A stretch of DNA of 33,109 nucleotides from Gemmatimonadota bacterium (GTDB taxonomy: Bacteria; Gemmatimonadota; Gemmatimonadetes; Longimicrobiales; Gaopeijiaceae). The stretch is from contig JAPPOV010000034.1 of NCBI GenBank assembly GCA_028873595.1, forward strand, positions 1 to 33,109, given 5' to 3'. Both the position numbers and the translations under genes were made by a program. Under the pieces are notes generated by a model, which searched no databases, had not been told where the DNA came from, and saw only the letters and a list, made by a program, of their open reading frames with translations. Position 1 is the first letter of the stretch. Each line of letters begins with the position of its first letter. This document shows positions 24,623 to 33,066 of this stretch, one piece after another.

Positions 24623-25435
24623 TCAGCCCAACTCACGCCGCACCCGGGCCGAGACCCACTCGGCGAGTACGACCGTGGCGAGGATGACGCCCAGGATCAC
24701 GCTCACCCGAGACCAGGCTAGCGCGTCGATCGACGCCTGAAGTGCCATACCGAGCCCGCCGGCTCCCACGATCCCAAGAATCGTCGCTTCGCGAATGTTG
24801 ATCTCCCAACGGTACACGCTCACACCGGCCATCGTAGGCAAAACATGGGGCACGAGGCCGTAGGCGAGCGACTGGGCACGGCTAGCCCCCGTCGTGCGAA
24901 TCGCCGTCACCGGGAGATCCGGGGCCTCCTCGATCGCCTCGTACACGAGCTTCCCCACGAAGCCGACGGATCGCAGGGCAATCGCCATGGTGCCTGCAAG
25001 GAGTCCGGGGCCCACGAGCACCACAAGAACGAGAGCCCATATGATCGAGTTGACCGAGCGTGACGTCACGAGAGCAAGGAGCGCGACCGGCCGTAGCAGG
25101 CGCTCCGAAGGCGTGGTGGTTCGCGCTGCCAGAAAAGCCAGCGGAATCGCCAGCGCAACGCCGAGCACAGTTCCAAGCGTCGCGATGTGCACGGTATCCA
25201 CCAGCGGCCTCACAAGTGCCGACAGGTACGATCCGTCCGGCGGAAACATGCGCGCGCCCATGTCCTGGAGTTGCACACCAGCGTCCAGAACGAAGGCCCA
25301 TGTGGTCCGAACCGAGATATGCGTCCAGGCCCATGCGAGGCCAAGCAGCCCGAGCAGGGTGGCGACAAAATGAAGCAGACGCTCCGACGGGCTGCGCCAA
25401 TCCCACGTCCGTCGCCGGGTGAGCGGCTCAGGCAT
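24623..25435 (-). CDS. phnE: Phosphonate/phosphite-type ABC transporter permease, PhnE family (distal copy)
   Basis: This 270-residue inner-membrane permease has about six hydrophobic helices. Typical PhnE blocks are TVHIATLGTVLGVALAIPLA, SRSVNSIIWALVLVVLVGPG, the loop TAIRTTGASRAQSLAYGLVP and YRWEINIREATILGIVGAGG. Its ATG overlaps the stop of the other PhnE-type gene by one base. Two different PhnE-like proteins probably form a heterodimeric pore, as in other PhnCDE operons with two permeases. It is the last gene of the phosphorus operon. The solute could be phosphonate, phosphite, phosphate or a phosphate ester; the permease alone does not tell. Confidence 0.93.
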   Translation of the reverse strand: MPEPLTRRRTWDWRSPSERLLHFVATLLGLLGLAWAWTHISVRTTWAFVLDAGVQLQDMGARMFPPDGSYLSALVRPLVDTVHIATLGTVLGVALAIPLAFLAARTTTPSERLLRPVALLALVTSRSVNSIIWALVLVVLVGPGLLAGTMAIALRSVGFVGKLVYEAIEEAPDLPVTAIRTTGASRAQSLAYGLVPHVLPTMAGVSVYRWEINIREATILGIVGAGGLGMALQASIDALAWSRVSVILGVILATVVLAEWVSARVRRELG

Positions 25436-26268
25436 CAGGAAACGCTCCGCCGGAGACGCCCGGACAGCGGCTCGCCGACGAACAGCACGGCAATCATCAG
25501 GATCAGGATCGCGGACACCGACTCGAATTCGTAGCGGGCGAACGCCGTAATGAGCGTCGCCCCGATCCCGCCGGCTCCGACGAGCCCGATGATCGCAGAT
25601 TCGCGGAAATTGATGTCCACCCGATACAGGGTGAGGCCGAGGATACGCGGCATGACCTGAGGAAGGACACCGAAGGCGATACGAGACGGTCCCGGTGAAC
25701 CGGCCGCAGTCAGCGCCTCGAGTGGAGCCGGATCGATCTCTTCGACCGCCTCGGCGAGGAGCTTACCGAGGAAGCCGACGGTGGCCACGGCAAGCGTCGC
25801 CACTCCGGCGAACGCACCGAAGCCGAACATGGCGACGAAGAGGATCGCGACCAGCACCTCGTGGAACGCACGAAACACCGCCAACACGCTGCGGCATACC
25901 GCGTAGATCGGTGCTGGCGCGAGGTTCCGCGACGCTCCGAGGCCAAGTGGAATCGACAGAACGAAGCCCGCGGCCGTGGCGATCAGCGTCATGGCGAGGC
26001 TCTCCACGAGACCAGCTCGGATGTCCGTCCACCGTGTGACGAAGTCTGGCCGCAGCAATCCTCCAAAGAAGTCCGACGCTCTCGTCAGACCCTCGGCCAC
26101 TCGGGCCAGATCCACGTCCACCGTGAATACAGCCAGTGCGGCGTACAGCACAGCAACCGCCCAGAGGGCACGACGGACGGACCTGCTGGCGATCCGGGGC
26201 GGTGGCCGCCATGAACGTGCGGCGTCAGTCGACACGGGGAACGTCGTCCTGTCGGGACCCAACGACAT
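25435..26268 (-). CDS. phnE: Phosphonate/phosphite-type ABC transporter permease, PhnE family (proximal copy)
   Basis: This 277-residue inner-membrane permease is related to, but distinct from, its downstream neighbour. It has an N-terminal cytoplasmic stretch and a first helix at about 33-48. Then come [40 protein letters not shown], the ATPase-contact loop [20 protein letters not shown] and [20 protein letters not shown]. The ATG at 26268 overlaps the PhnC gene by 44 bp. GTG 26235, overlapping by 11 bp, is a shorter alternative that would remove only poorly conserved residues. It works with the PhnC ATPase and the PhnD-like lipoprotein encoded just upstream. Confidence 0.92.
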   Translation of the reverse strand: MSLGPDRTTFPVSTDAARSWRPPPRIASRSVRRALWAVAVLYAALAVFTVDVDLARVAEGLTRASDFFGGLLRPDFVTRWTDIRAGLVESLAMTLIATAAGFVLSIPLGLGASRNLAPAPIYAVCRSVLAVFRAFHEVLVAILFVAMFGFGAFAGVATLAVATVGFLGKLLAEAVEEIDPAPLEALTAAGSPGPSRIAFGVLPQVMPRILGLTLYRVDINFRESAIIGLVGAGGIGATLITAFARYEFESVSAILILMIAVLFVGEPLSGRLRRSVS

Positions 26269-27031
26269 GCGGCTCGACCGCCTCCTCCCCGTAGATCTCC
26301 GTCAGCACAGCATCATCGAGATCCCGAGGCGGTCCGTCGAAGACAATGCGCCCCTCATGGAGGCCGAGGATGCGGGGACAAAATCGTCGGGCGAGTCCGA
26401 CGTCGTGGAGGTTGATGATCGCTGCCAGGCCACTCTCCGCGCAGACCTCTGCGATCAAGCTCATAATACGCACTGATGCGGCTGGATCCAGGCTGGCGGT
26501 GGGCTCATCCACGAGAAGAAGCTCGGGGTTCTGGATCAGCGCGCGGGCGATGCCGACTCGCTGCTTCTGGCCACCGGACAGCTCGTCACAACGCCGATCC
26601 TCGAGTCCCGACAAGCCCATCCGATCGAGAAGACGGAACGCGTCCACCACGTCTTCAGCATCGAATCTTCGTCGGATCGCTCGCCAGGAGCCCGTTCTTC
26701 CGAGGGTTCCGCAGAGCACGTTTTCCATGACCGTCAACCGCTCCACGAGCGCGTGTTCCTGGAAGATCATGCCCATCCGTCTGCGCGCCGCTCTCAACTC
26801 GGTCGATCCCAGGGTCGTGAGTTCCTCGCCCCTCAGGCTGATCGAACCCGAGCTGGGCTCCACGAGTCGTTGCACCGAGCGCAACAGGGTACTCTTGCCC
26901 GCACCGGACGCCCCGATCAATCCCACGATCTCGTTCGCCTCGAGTGCGAACGAAAGACCGCGCAGAACCTCCCCTTCCGAGGCGTACCCGACTACGAGGT
27001 CATCGACACGGAGTACGGCCGCATCACTCAT
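26225..27031 (-). CDS. phnC: Phosphonate/phosphite-type ABC transporter ATP-binding protein, PhnC family
   Basis: This 268-residue ATPase has Walker [11 protein letters not shown]-loop [19 protein letters not shown] (characteristic of PhnC), signature [15 protein letters not shown], Walker [14 protein letters not shown] and the switch histidine in [12 protein letters not shown] chose ATG 27031, which forms a 4-bp ATGA overlap with the stop of the PhnD-like gene; a TTG at 27043 is the alternative. It energises the two PhnE-type permeases that follow. Confidence 0.95.
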   Translation of the reverse strand: MSDAAVLRVDDLVVGYASEGEVLRGLSFALEANEIVGLIGASGAGKSTLLRSVQRLVEPSSGSISLRGEELTTLGSTELRAARRRMGMIFQEHALVERLTVMENVLCGTLGRTGSWRAIRRRFDAEDVVDAFRLLDRMGLSGLEDRRCDELSGGQKQRVGIARALIQNPELLLVDEPTASLDPAASVRIMSLIAEVCAESGLAAIINLHDVGLARRFCPRILGLHEGRIVFDGPPRDLDDAVLTEIYGEEAVEPHVVGSRQDDVPRVD

Positions 27032-28005
27032 CGGCACGCCCAACTCGTCCCGGACGCGACATCGATGGTGCGGATGACCTCCCAGTGCTGCTCGTACGTG
27101 ATATCGATGAAGCCATCCTCCTCCTGGAATTCGTGGGCCAGTTCGCTCCCCTCCCAGGCGAACGTACGAAACGCCTCCCCTACGGCCGAAGCGATCGCCG
27201 GCTCGAGGCGGTTCGACACACCATACGCCGTTGTGGGGAACGACACGGACCGGTACAGAACCCGAAGATCGTCCCGACTGCCCATGCCTCTGGCTAGGAC
27301 TTGGTCGATCACCTGGTTGGCCACTGCTGCCGCCTCGTAGTCGCGCTGGAGCACGCCGAGGACCGAGTTGTCATGCCGCCCAGAGAAGACCACGTCGAAG
27401 TCCTCCCCCGCGACCAGACCGAACTCCACTTCGAGGAGGACGGACGGAGCCTTGAAGCCGCTGTTGGACGTCGGTGACGTGAATGCGAGCGACCGCCCTC
27501 GAAGATCCTCCACACCCGTGATCCCGCTCTCGCGGTGCGTCAGGAGCTCCATCTCATATCCGAACGAGCCATCGGCTCGCGCCATCATGGACAGCGGGTG
27601 AAAACCCGCACAGTTCACGGCAAGCGGAACACTGCCCGTGTTGAATCCTGCCACGTGTAGTCGGCCTGCGCGCATCGCCTCGATCTGCGCGGCGTTCGAC
27701 TGGACTGGGAAGAAAAGAACATCCCGCTCCGTGATACGTTCGAGATGCTCGAGGAACCCAGCCCACACACCACGGAACTGAGCAGGGTCCTCCACTGGCG
27801 TATATGCGAACACCAGGACGTCGGGATCGAGACGCAGGTGCTCTGCAGAGGGGTCGGCGACCAGGTCACCGTCGCGATCGCAGTATCGGAGGTCGAGTTC
27901 GCCGCGCACGCAATCCTCGATCAGCTGTCCTGAGCACGCCGAGCTCAGGGAGCCAAGGATCAGGGTGACCCCTGCCCATCCCAGGAATCTCTCTCCTTCG
28001 ATCAC
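27028..28005 (-). CDS. phnD: PhnD-like phosphonate/phosphite/phosphate-binding lipoprotein
   Basis: This 325-residue solute receptor has a hydrophobic leader and a lipobox (LSSAC, Cys24), so it should be membrane-tethered. After a short Cys-containing, Asp-rich insert ([12 protein letters not shown], resembling a calcium-loop pattern) the PhnD fold begins with [39 protein letters not shown] is the ligand-loop region of the family, and later come [20 protein letters not shown] and the Tyr/Ser-rich [17 protein letters not shown]. The start is GTG 28005, overlapping the phosphodiesterase stop as GTGA. Relatives bind phosphonates, phosphite or phosphate. Association with phosphatases rather than C-P lyase hints at phosphate or an ester. 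Confidence 0.92.
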   Translation of the reverse strand: MIEGERFLGWAGVTLILGSLSSACSGQLIEDCVRGELDLRYCDRDGDLVADPSAEHLRLDPDVLVFAYTPVEDPAQFRGVWAGFLEHLERITERDVLFFPVQSNAAQIEAMRAGRLHVAGFNTGSVPLAVNCAGFHPLSMMARADGSFGYEMELLTHRESGITGVEDLRGRSLAFTSPTSNSGFKAPSVLLEVEFGLVAGEDFDVVFSGRHDNSVLGVLQRDYEAAAVANQVIDQVLARGMGSRDDLRVLYRSVSFPTTAYGVSNRLEPAIASAVGEAFRTFAWEGSELAHEFQEEDGFIDITYEQHWEVIRTIDVASGTSWACR

Positions 28006-28985
28006 CGTGGGAAAAGGTCCGGATTGTCGGTGATGATCCCGTCGACTCCGAGGCGCTCGAGAAAGTGCGTCATCTCGCTCTCGACCGTCGTGAAGTCATC
28101 TCCGGGGCGGCGTGCCCGAAAGGTCCACGGCACCACAGCCAGACCCAGCTCGTGAGCCCGCTGGACGACTGTCGGGTCTTCGAGAAGAAGATCCTTCGCA
28201 GGTCCGATTCCGGTCACGAACTCCGCCGCGCGCACCAGGCCCTCAGTGGACAGCCATTCAAGGGCCGCGTCCCCACTCCCGACCAGCAGGGCAAGCGGAA
28301 GGCGAGTGCCGTGCTCATCGTGCATGAGCTCGAGCGAAGCCGCACTGAACGACTGGATAATCACGGGGGTCTCCGGATCCGCACCAGGCTCCCCCAGCCC
28401 GAGATCGGCGAGTTCCGTCAGGAGCTGTGCTTCCATATCGAAGCCGCGCTCACCGTAGACCTCGGGTGCCTTCGTTTCAATGAACAGGCCCACCCGGCCA
28501 CGCGCGACCTCAACCACCTCGCCAAATGAGGGGATCCGAGCACCTACGAACGCCGGGTCGAACCAGCTGCCCGCATCGAGCCTGCGGATCTCATCGAATG
28601 TGAAGTCGTTCACCGGCCACACACGCGTCATCTCACCTCGGATCTCGACCTCTTGAAACCGATCCGGGAACACGTCCTCGACATCTGTAGTGCGCTCGAG
28701 CGTCAGGTCATGAAATGCGATGAGAACACCATCGCTCGTGATTTGAAGATCAGGCTCGATGTAGTCGGCACCTTGCTCGATCCCCAGCTCGTACGAGGCG
28801 AGCGTATGCTCCGGTGCGTACGCAGAGGCACCACGGTGAGCGACGAGGATGGCGGAGCGGTCCGACGAGCCGGGGCCCTCAGTCCCAGAGCCTGCCTCCG
28901 AACACCCCGGCAGTGTAAGTACAGCCACGAAACCGAAGAGCCATCCTGCCTTGCGAAGGACACCGTCACGATAGGGATCAAGCAT
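28002..28985 (-). CDS. Glycerophosphodiester phosphodiesterase, lipoprotein type
   Basis: This 327-residue GDPD-family enzyme hydrolyses glycerophosphodiesters to glycerol 3-phosphate and an alcohol. An N-terminal helix ends in a lipobox (LTLPGC), placing it outside the cytoplasmic membrane. Catalytic and metal residues are visible in VAHRGASAYAPEHTLASYEL (His-Arg...Glu), IEPDLQITSDGVLIAFHD (Glu, Asp, His) and the later ETKAPE. The end [14 protein letters not shown] is the usual GDPD terminus. I chose ATG 28985, 8 bp inside the histidine phosphatase end, because it starts a proper leader; a longer frame reaches 29060. The PhnD-like receptor gene follows with a 4-bp overlap, linking ester cleavage to uptake. 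Confidence 0.94.
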   Translation of the reverse strand: MLDPYRDGVLRKAGWLFGFVAVLTLPGCSEAGSGTEGPGSSDRSAILVAHRGASAYAPEHTLASYELGIEQGADYIEPDLQITSDGVLIAFHDLTLERTTDVEDVFPDRFQEVEIRGEMTRVWPVNDFTFDEIRRLDAGSWFDPAFVGARIPSFGEVVEVARGRVGLFIETKAPEVYGERGFDMEAQLLTELADLGLGEPGADPETPVIIQSFSAASLELMHDEHGTRLPLALLVGSGDAALEWLSTEGLVRAAEFVTGIGPAKDLLLEDPTVVQRAHELGLAVVPWTFRARRPGDDFTTVESEMTHFLERLGVDGIITDNPDLFPR

Positions 28986-29613
28986 CGAAAGCCTGTGTCG
29001 GAGGGAGATCAGATAGCCGGGTCGGACACGGTAGCTCAACAAGTGGTGGTGGCCAATCAACGGGAAGAATCTCGGCCGTGGTGAGTCCTCCCACTTCGCG
29101 GTGGCGACTCAGCGGGACCCCAACGGAGGCGCAGATGAGCACAGAGGCGACATCACCGTGGGTCACGAGAAGAGCGGTTCCTGACGTGGTGCACCGAATC
29201 TCCTCGAGGAGCTGCTGGAGTCGGGCCAGAACCTCGACCACACTTTCCACTCGCCACGTGCGGTGCGTTGGGTCCTTCCGGTCGATGGCCCAGACAGACT
29301 CGTATCGATCATCCGGTCCCATCTCCAGGTCGCCGAAATCGCGCTCGATCAGGCGATCGTCCACGCGAAGTGTGGTTCCGAAGAGGTCGGCGGCAATCTC
29401 TGCGGTTTCACGTGCTCGAAGCAGCGGAGACGAGAGTATGGAGATCGGTTCTGTGACGTGAGCACGCGCCTGCGCCACGGATGAGCGGACCTGGGCCCGC
29501 CCTTCAGTGGTCAACCCGAACGCATCCCCCGCGTTCTCGACCGAGCTGGCGATGAGCTCCGATTGGTTCGCCAAGCTATGGCCATGACGGAGCACAACGA
29601 GCTGGCAGGTCAT
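28978..29613 (-). CDS. Histidine phosphatase superfamily protein (phosphoglycerate-mutase-like)
   Basis: This 211-residue branch-1 histidine phosphatase has the phosphate-accepting LRHGHS motif near residue 10, SPLLRARETAEIAA (second arginine), the acid-bearing ERDFGDLEMG region and the second histidine in LLVTHGDVASVL. No signal peptide is seen, so it is probably cytoplasmic. It starts 12 bp after the metallophosphatase stop and overlaps the phosphodiesterase gene by 8 bp. The family dephosphorylates sugar phosphates, nucleotides or phosphoproteins. Here it may release phosphate from an imported or intermediate ester, but the substrate is not readable. Confidence 0.93.
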   Translation of the reverse strand: MTCQLVVLRHGHSLANQSELIASSVENAGDAFGLTTEGRAQVRSSVAQARAHVTEPISILSSPLLRARETAEIAADLFGTTLRVDDRLIERDFGDLEMGPDDRYESVWAIDRKDPTHRTWRVESVVEVLARLQQLLEEIRCTTSGTALLVTHGDVASVLICASVGVPLSRHREVGGLTTAEILPVDWPPPLVELPCPTRLSDLPPTQAFDA

Positions 29614-29625
29614 GGCATCCTTGCC

Positions 29626-30579
29626 TCAGTTGCCATCCCTGAGCACCCGCACCGAGTCCCCGATGATCTCCAGTACTTCGACCGGACCGCCATAGAACTC
29701 GGCCATACCCACATCGATACGCCACGCATTCCCTCCGCAGGCATGTGTGATACCGGACTCCTGACGAGTATGGCCCATAACCATCCTCTGGGCCCTCAAG
29801 CCCTGCAGGGTCGCCTCAAGCAGAGCGCACGCTGCAGAGTCGGGAGCCGAGGAATACAGTCGACTCCACTGCGGGCTCTCCGGGCCCGATAAGGCCGCCG
29901 GGAGCGGCGCCTCACCCCGGAGCCAAGCCTGAGCCTGGTCGTTGAGTTCGTCGATACCGTACGCTACGTGCTCCGGAAGCACACCGCCGTGTACGAACAC
30001 GTTGCCGTCCACTTGGAGGATCACCTGTCGTTGAGACAGCAGCTGGGCATACGGGCCGCCGGGCATGAACGCTGCAACACGTCCTCGCTGACCCGGCTCG
30101 AATTCGGCGAGTGTCCCGGTTCTGAAGGTTCCTGTCGCGCGATTCCAGATCTCGAGATTTTCGCTGGGATCGTATTCCACAGCATCCATGAAATCGGCAA
30201 AACCGCCTCCCGTCACATAACGCAGATCACCCCGCGCGTTCATCAGCTCGTGGTTCCCGAGCAGGGCGTGGAACGCCCCCCCGGACGCCTGCGACTCGAT
30301 TCGGAGCTTCTCGAAAAGATCCAAAATCGCTCGCTCCTCGTCGCCACGATCGAGCTGGTCACCCGTCTGCACGACGATCAGATCACCTCCGATCCAACGG
30401 TCCTGCTCATCGATGGCGCCCGCCAGACGCAGGGCGGCTCGCGCCGCTTCCAGGTCCCCGTGGACGTCTCCGAACGCCACGATGCGCTTCTCGCCTTCCT
30501 CCACACAGCCAGTGGCGGCCAGCAGTAGCATCACCGCGATGACCTGGTGTACCTGACGTCGTCCAGATTCAAGCATCAT
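29626..30579 (-). CDS. Calcineurin-like metallophosphoesterase, lipoprotein type
   Basis: This 317-residue phosphoesterase has an N-terminal leader ending in a lipobox (LLAATGC), so it should be tethered outside the inner membrane. The metal motifs are all present: FGDVHGDL, GDQLDRGDEE, GNHELMN, the later HGG of VFVHGGVL, and MGHT. It resembles Shewanella-like protein phosphatases. Two ATG codons are adjacent (30577-30579 and 30574-30576), and GGGGGA lies a few bases upstream. It is the first gene of the leftward phosphorus operon. Upstream of it (30580-30660) I see no convincing Pho box. Confidence 0.93.
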   Translation of the reverse strand: MMLESGRRQVHQVIAVMLLLAATGCVEEGEKRIVAFGDVHGDLEAARAALRLAGAIDEQDRWIGGDLIVVQTGDQLDRGDEERAILDLFEKLRIESQASGGAFHALLGNHELMNARGDLRYVTGGGFADFMDAVEYDPSENLEIWNRATGTFRTGTLAEFEPGQRGRVAAFMPGGPYAQLLSQRQVILQVDGNVFVHGGVLPEHVAYGIDELNDQAQAWLRGEAPLPAALSGPESPQWSRLYSSAPDSAACALLEATLQGLRAQRMVMGHTRQESGITHACGGNAWRIDVGMAEFYGGPVEVLEIIGDSVRVLRDGN

Positions 30580-30660
30580 TCGTCCCCCATGTTGGCGAGG
30601 ATTTGATCCAGCACGGCTGTCCGCCTAGTCCGCTTCCAGGACATGCGACAACCAGGGCCG

Positions 30661-31368
30661 TCACAGCGAGGACTGGATCAACGCTTCAAGGGCGCGAGCC
30701 TCACGGATCAGCTCGTCCGCAATCAACTCTCCGAGCGCCAGAGTGCTTCCCACGATAACCAGGCGCGATTGTAACTGTGCCCACTCCCGCGAATCCGGAC
30801 CGAGGCTCCAGAGCACATCTTCCGGGTGGACGAAGTCAGGCCCTAATCGCGCTCGCACAGAGTCACGGGCGAGATCGAGGAGTTCCAGACCCATCGTTCC
30901 AGTGCGGTGGGAATAGACCAACCCATCCCGATAGAACGAGTCCCAGGCCAGTCCGTCGATGTAGACCGAGTTGTTCTTCTCGATGATCACCTGCCACCGT
31001 TCGGCCATCTCATAGAACCTCACGATCGCATCGCGTATCTCTCGATCCCGGATCACTCGGAGGGCTCCAGTGCTGAGAAGGTCGGTATAAGCAGCAGTTG
31101 GAAGCCTGACCGTTCGTCGCTCGATCCTCAGCAAGTCAGTATGAATGGCATCCTGGTCGTAGGGGCCGGGTGCAGACAGCGCGGAATACGCTCGAAGTGC
31201 CGCTCGGGACGCGCCCGCCGAGAAGACAATGAACTCGTCGAGTTGTTCGACCGCGGCCTGTAGGTCTCTACGCACAAGGGCAAGCGACTCTCGCTCGTCG
31301 ATCGAGCGTTGCATTCGATCCCAGCCCGCATCGATCCCGAACGCCAGGAGTATCGAACTGACAATCAC
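30661..31368 (-). CDS. Membrane-anchored protein of unknown function
   Basis: At least 235 residues. The N-terminal segment MIVSSILLAFGIDAGWDRM is a membrane helix. The rest is a long, mostly helical and probably coiled-coil soluble domain, with SLALVRRDLQAAVEQLDEFI, LPTAAYTDLLSTGALRVIRD and a leucine-rich C-terminus. I recognise the pattern from uncharacterised proteins of environmental bacteria but know no function. The only standard start is GTG 31368, yet the frame stays open 26 codons further up to a stop at 31447-31449, reading ...RASWARPVIEGA before it, which looks like real protein. That part has no ATG, GTG or TTG, so the true start is unclear. TTGACC, in the leftward upstream DNA near 31507, may be a -35 box. 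Confidence 0.75.
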   Translation of the reverse strand: MIVSSILLAFGIDAGWDRMQRSIDERESLALVRRDLQAAVEQLDEFIVFSAGASRAALRAYSALSAPGPYDQDAIHTDLLRIERRTVRLPTAAYTDLLSTGALRVIRDREIRDAIVRFYEMAERWQVIIEKNNSVYIDGLAWDSFYRDGLVYSHRTGTMGLELLDLARDSVRARLGPDFVHPEDVLWSLGPDSREWAQLQSRLVIVGSTLALGELIADELIREARALEALIQSSL

Positions 31369-31595
31369 TGCGCCCTCGATAACAGGTCGAGCCCAAGACG
31401 CCCGCTTACCGCCTGCCCCTCGTGTAATCTTTATGTCAGGCCTCCATCACCGTGCGACTCGATCGGGCCGCAAAGCGGTCAGACTTATGCTCCCGGCCAG
31501 GACGGTCAAGAGCCGGAAAGCAGATAAGCTGAGTCCTACGACCTGCCCGCCTGACTCAAGGCGTGACTCGGGCACCAAGAAAATCTTCACGCAAC

Positions 31596-31634
31596 AAGAA
31601 AGCCGGGAGGTCGCATCATGCGCGAACTCCCGGC
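31596..31634 (-). terminator. Rho-independent terminator behind the left tRNA-Lys copy
   Basis: On the minus strand GCCGGGAG (31634-31627) pairs perfectly with CTCCCGGC (31609-31602), with a further inner TCGC/GCGA pairing, and is followed by TTTCTT. It begins 3 bp after the 3' end of the partial tRNA-Lys at 31638, the position expected for the terminator of an original tRNA gene. Confidence 0.75.
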
Positions 31635-31680
31635 CAGTGCCCCGCCAGGGACTCGAACCCCGAACGTACTGATTAAGAGT
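31635..31680 (-). repeat. Partial tRNA-Lys(CTT) 3' half, att-like direct repeat (left copy)
   Basis: These 46 bases match 33064-33109 with a single mismatch (31666 against 33095). On the minus strand they encode the anticodon loop CTCTTAA, variable loop, T-arm with TTCGAGT and acceptor 3' strand of a tRNA-Lys, with no encoded CCA. The sequence beyond 31680 does not form a D-arm or 5' acceptor strand, so this is not a complete tRNA. The variable loop reads ACGTT instead of the more usual AGGTT. It looks like the distal attachment site of an element that integrated into tRNA-Lys. Confidence 0.8.
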
Positions 31681-31795
31681 CAATGGAAGTCACCAGCTGT
31701 GAGCACGGCATTCGGCTGCTTCGGCCAAAGTCGTGGTTGGGTAGCCTCGGAAGGCAGTAGGAACGCTGTCCAGCGGCGAGGTCAGCCAGTTAGGT

Positions 31796-31804
31796 TGCTA
31801 TAAA
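31796..31804 (+). promoter_or_regulatory. Possible extended -10 promoter for the creatininase-family gene
   Basis: TGCTATAAA fits an extended -10 box (TGn followed by five of six TATAAT matches) about 88 bp before the creatininase-family ATG. No clear -35 box is present, and the surrounding 31681-31891 holds no other recognisable feature. Confidence 0.3.
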
Positions 31805-31891
31805 TGCTGCGTAATCCACCCGAAGAACGGGGGCATTTGCAGTACACTCATTAGTTAGATATCGGGGTTAGCCAGTGGCTGGGAGAACCTG

Positions 31892-32674
31892 ATGGCCGGT
31901 CGGCCTCATGTGTTGGAGGAAGTCTGTCACCGTCGGGAGCGTGACATCGGCTGCGAGGTCGCGATCCTGCCGTGGGGAGCCACGGAGCCTCACAATCTCC
32001 ACCTCCCATTTGGTACAGATACGTACCAAGCCCGGAGGGTAGCGGAGGAGGCCAGCCGCATAGCGGCGAATCGAGGAGCACGAGTGATGGTGCTGCCTGC
32101 CGTCCCGTTTGGAGCTAACGCACAGCAGCTCGCGACTCCACTCACGATCAACCTCGATCCGAGCACCCAGGCGCAGATCCTTCAGAACGTTGTCGAGAGT
32201 CTCGAGCATCACGGGACTGGCAAGCTCCTAGTGCTGAATGGACACGGAGGGAATGATTTCAAGCAGATCGTTCGTGAGCTGCAACCGCACAACTCAGTGT
32301 TCATCTGCTGTACGAATTGGTGGACCATCCTCGACAGTTCTGGATACTTCGAGGAGCCGGGGGATCACGCTGGGGAACTCGAAACGAGCGTCATGCTTCA
32401 CCTGCGGCCTGATCTAGTACGCCCTCTTTCCCAGTCGGGTGAGGGGAAGGAGAACCAGTTCCGGTTGAAGGGACTGAGAGAGGGTGTCGCCTGGGCGCCC
32501 CGCGACTGGGCGAGCGTCACAGACGATACCGGGGTCGGTAACCCCCGAGAAGCTAACCCTGAGAAGGGGGCGCGGTTCTTCAGCGAGGTATGCCAGACTC
32601 TCGCGGACTTCATCGTCGAACTATCCGAGGCGGATCTGCTAGACCTGTATGAGCCTGTCGGGTCCGATATCTAA
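31892..32674 (+). CDS. Creatininase family protein (creatinine amidohydrolase-like)
   Basis: This 260-residue metal-dependent amidohydrolase belongs to the creatininase/MftE/FAPy-deformylase family. Metal and catalytic blocks are intact: VAILPWGATEPHNLHLPFGT (Glu, His), a following Asp in GTDTYQA, LVLNGHGGND (His) and DHAGELETSVML (Glu). A WW pair (CCTNWWTIL) corresponds to the region lining the active site in creatininase. Family members hydrolyse cyclic or linear amides, including creatinine, mycofactocin precursor peptide and formamidopyrimidines, so the name does not fix the substrate. GGGAGA lies 5 nt before the ATG. It is the only complete gene between the two tRNA-Lys repeats and appears less GC-rich than the rest of the window. 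Confidence 0.9.
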   Translation: MAGRPHVLEEVCHRRERDIGCEVAILPWGATEPHNLHLPFGTDTYQARRVAEEASRIAANRGARVMVLPAVPFGANAQQLATPLTINLDPSTQAQILQNVVESLEHHGTGKLLVLNGHGGNDFKQIVRELQPHNSVFICCTNWWTILDSSGYFEEPGDHAGELETSVMLHLRPDLVRPLSQSGEGKENQFRLKGLREGVAWAPRDWASVTDDTGVGNPREANPEKGARFFSEVCQTLADFIVELSEADLLDLYEPVGSDI

Positions 32675-32980
32675 CGAGAAATTGCTGCAAGGCTTGGCCA
32701 TGAGGTACCGGGGACTGAGAAAGACGCTGAAGTTCAAATTCCAGGCGTATCAATCTTCTATGACTGGATCAAGAAACGTGAGCACCGCAGTGCGTGGGAC
32801 TACGCAGTCCAGATGAAACGCGAGCTACGCGAGGAAGCCATCAAGAAGGGGGTCGGCGCTGCGAGAAAACAGCGTGTCTGTCGGTGTGTGTCGGTTTGTA
32901 CCAGCACTACCCCCCGAGATTGGCAGAGGGGGGGGCTGACTAGTCGGTCGATTACCCCAGAATTCGACCCCAACTGCTGA
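32675..32980 (+). pseudogene. Startless open frame directly after the creatininase stop, possible phage-gene remnant
   Basis: The 101 codons after the creatininase TAA stay open in the same frame. The first 60 or so look like real protein: REIAARLGHEVPGTEKDAEV, then a helix-turn-helix-like SIFYDWIKKREHRSAWDYAV followed by MKRELREEAIKKG. This resembles the start of phage terminase small subunits, but the match is by eye only. There is no start codon at its beginning; the first in-frame ATG is in the middle. The last part runs through a low-complexity GT/C/G-rich stretch and is probably not protein. A decayed or recombined gene end is the best reading. Confidence 0.35.
32902..32938. other. C6/G8 hairpin in the island
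   Basis: CAGC, a C6 run (32910-32915), a 12-base loop, a G8 run (32928-32935) and GCTG form an inverted repeat. It is preceded by an imperfect TGTCGGTGTG/TGTCGGTTTG tandem. It has no T-tract. It may be a structural remnant of a mobile element; no function is assigned. Confidence 0.35.
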
Positions 32981-33017
32981 CTTATTGCTGACTCGCCTCT
33001 AGCGTGGGGTCCATAGC

Positions 33018-33050
33018 AAAAACCCCACAAGCTTGTAACTGCTTGTGAGG
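33018..33050 (-). terminator. Rho-independent terminator behind the right tRNA-Lys copy
   Basis: On the minus strand CC-T-CACAAGC pairs with GCTTGTG-GG around an 8-base loop and is followed by TTTTT. It lies 16 bp beyond the tRNA 3' end at 33067 and is unrelated in sequence to the terminator behind the left copy. Two different terminators behind two tRNA ends fit an integration event better than a simple duplication. Confidence 0.75.
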
Positions 33051-33066
33051 CTTCACTTTACTTCAG

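Noticed and set aside
30580..30660. Possible Pho box upstream of the phosphorus operon (TTGTCGCATGTCC on the minus strand)
   Set aside because: Only one loose half-site is present and the 11-bp direct-repeat spacing of known Pho boxes is not met.
31229..31683. Overlapping open frames on both strands, one ending in PRQGLEPRTY
   Set aside because: That peptide is the well-known false translation of a tRNA T-arm; the frame runs through the tRNA-Lys fragment and its terminator.
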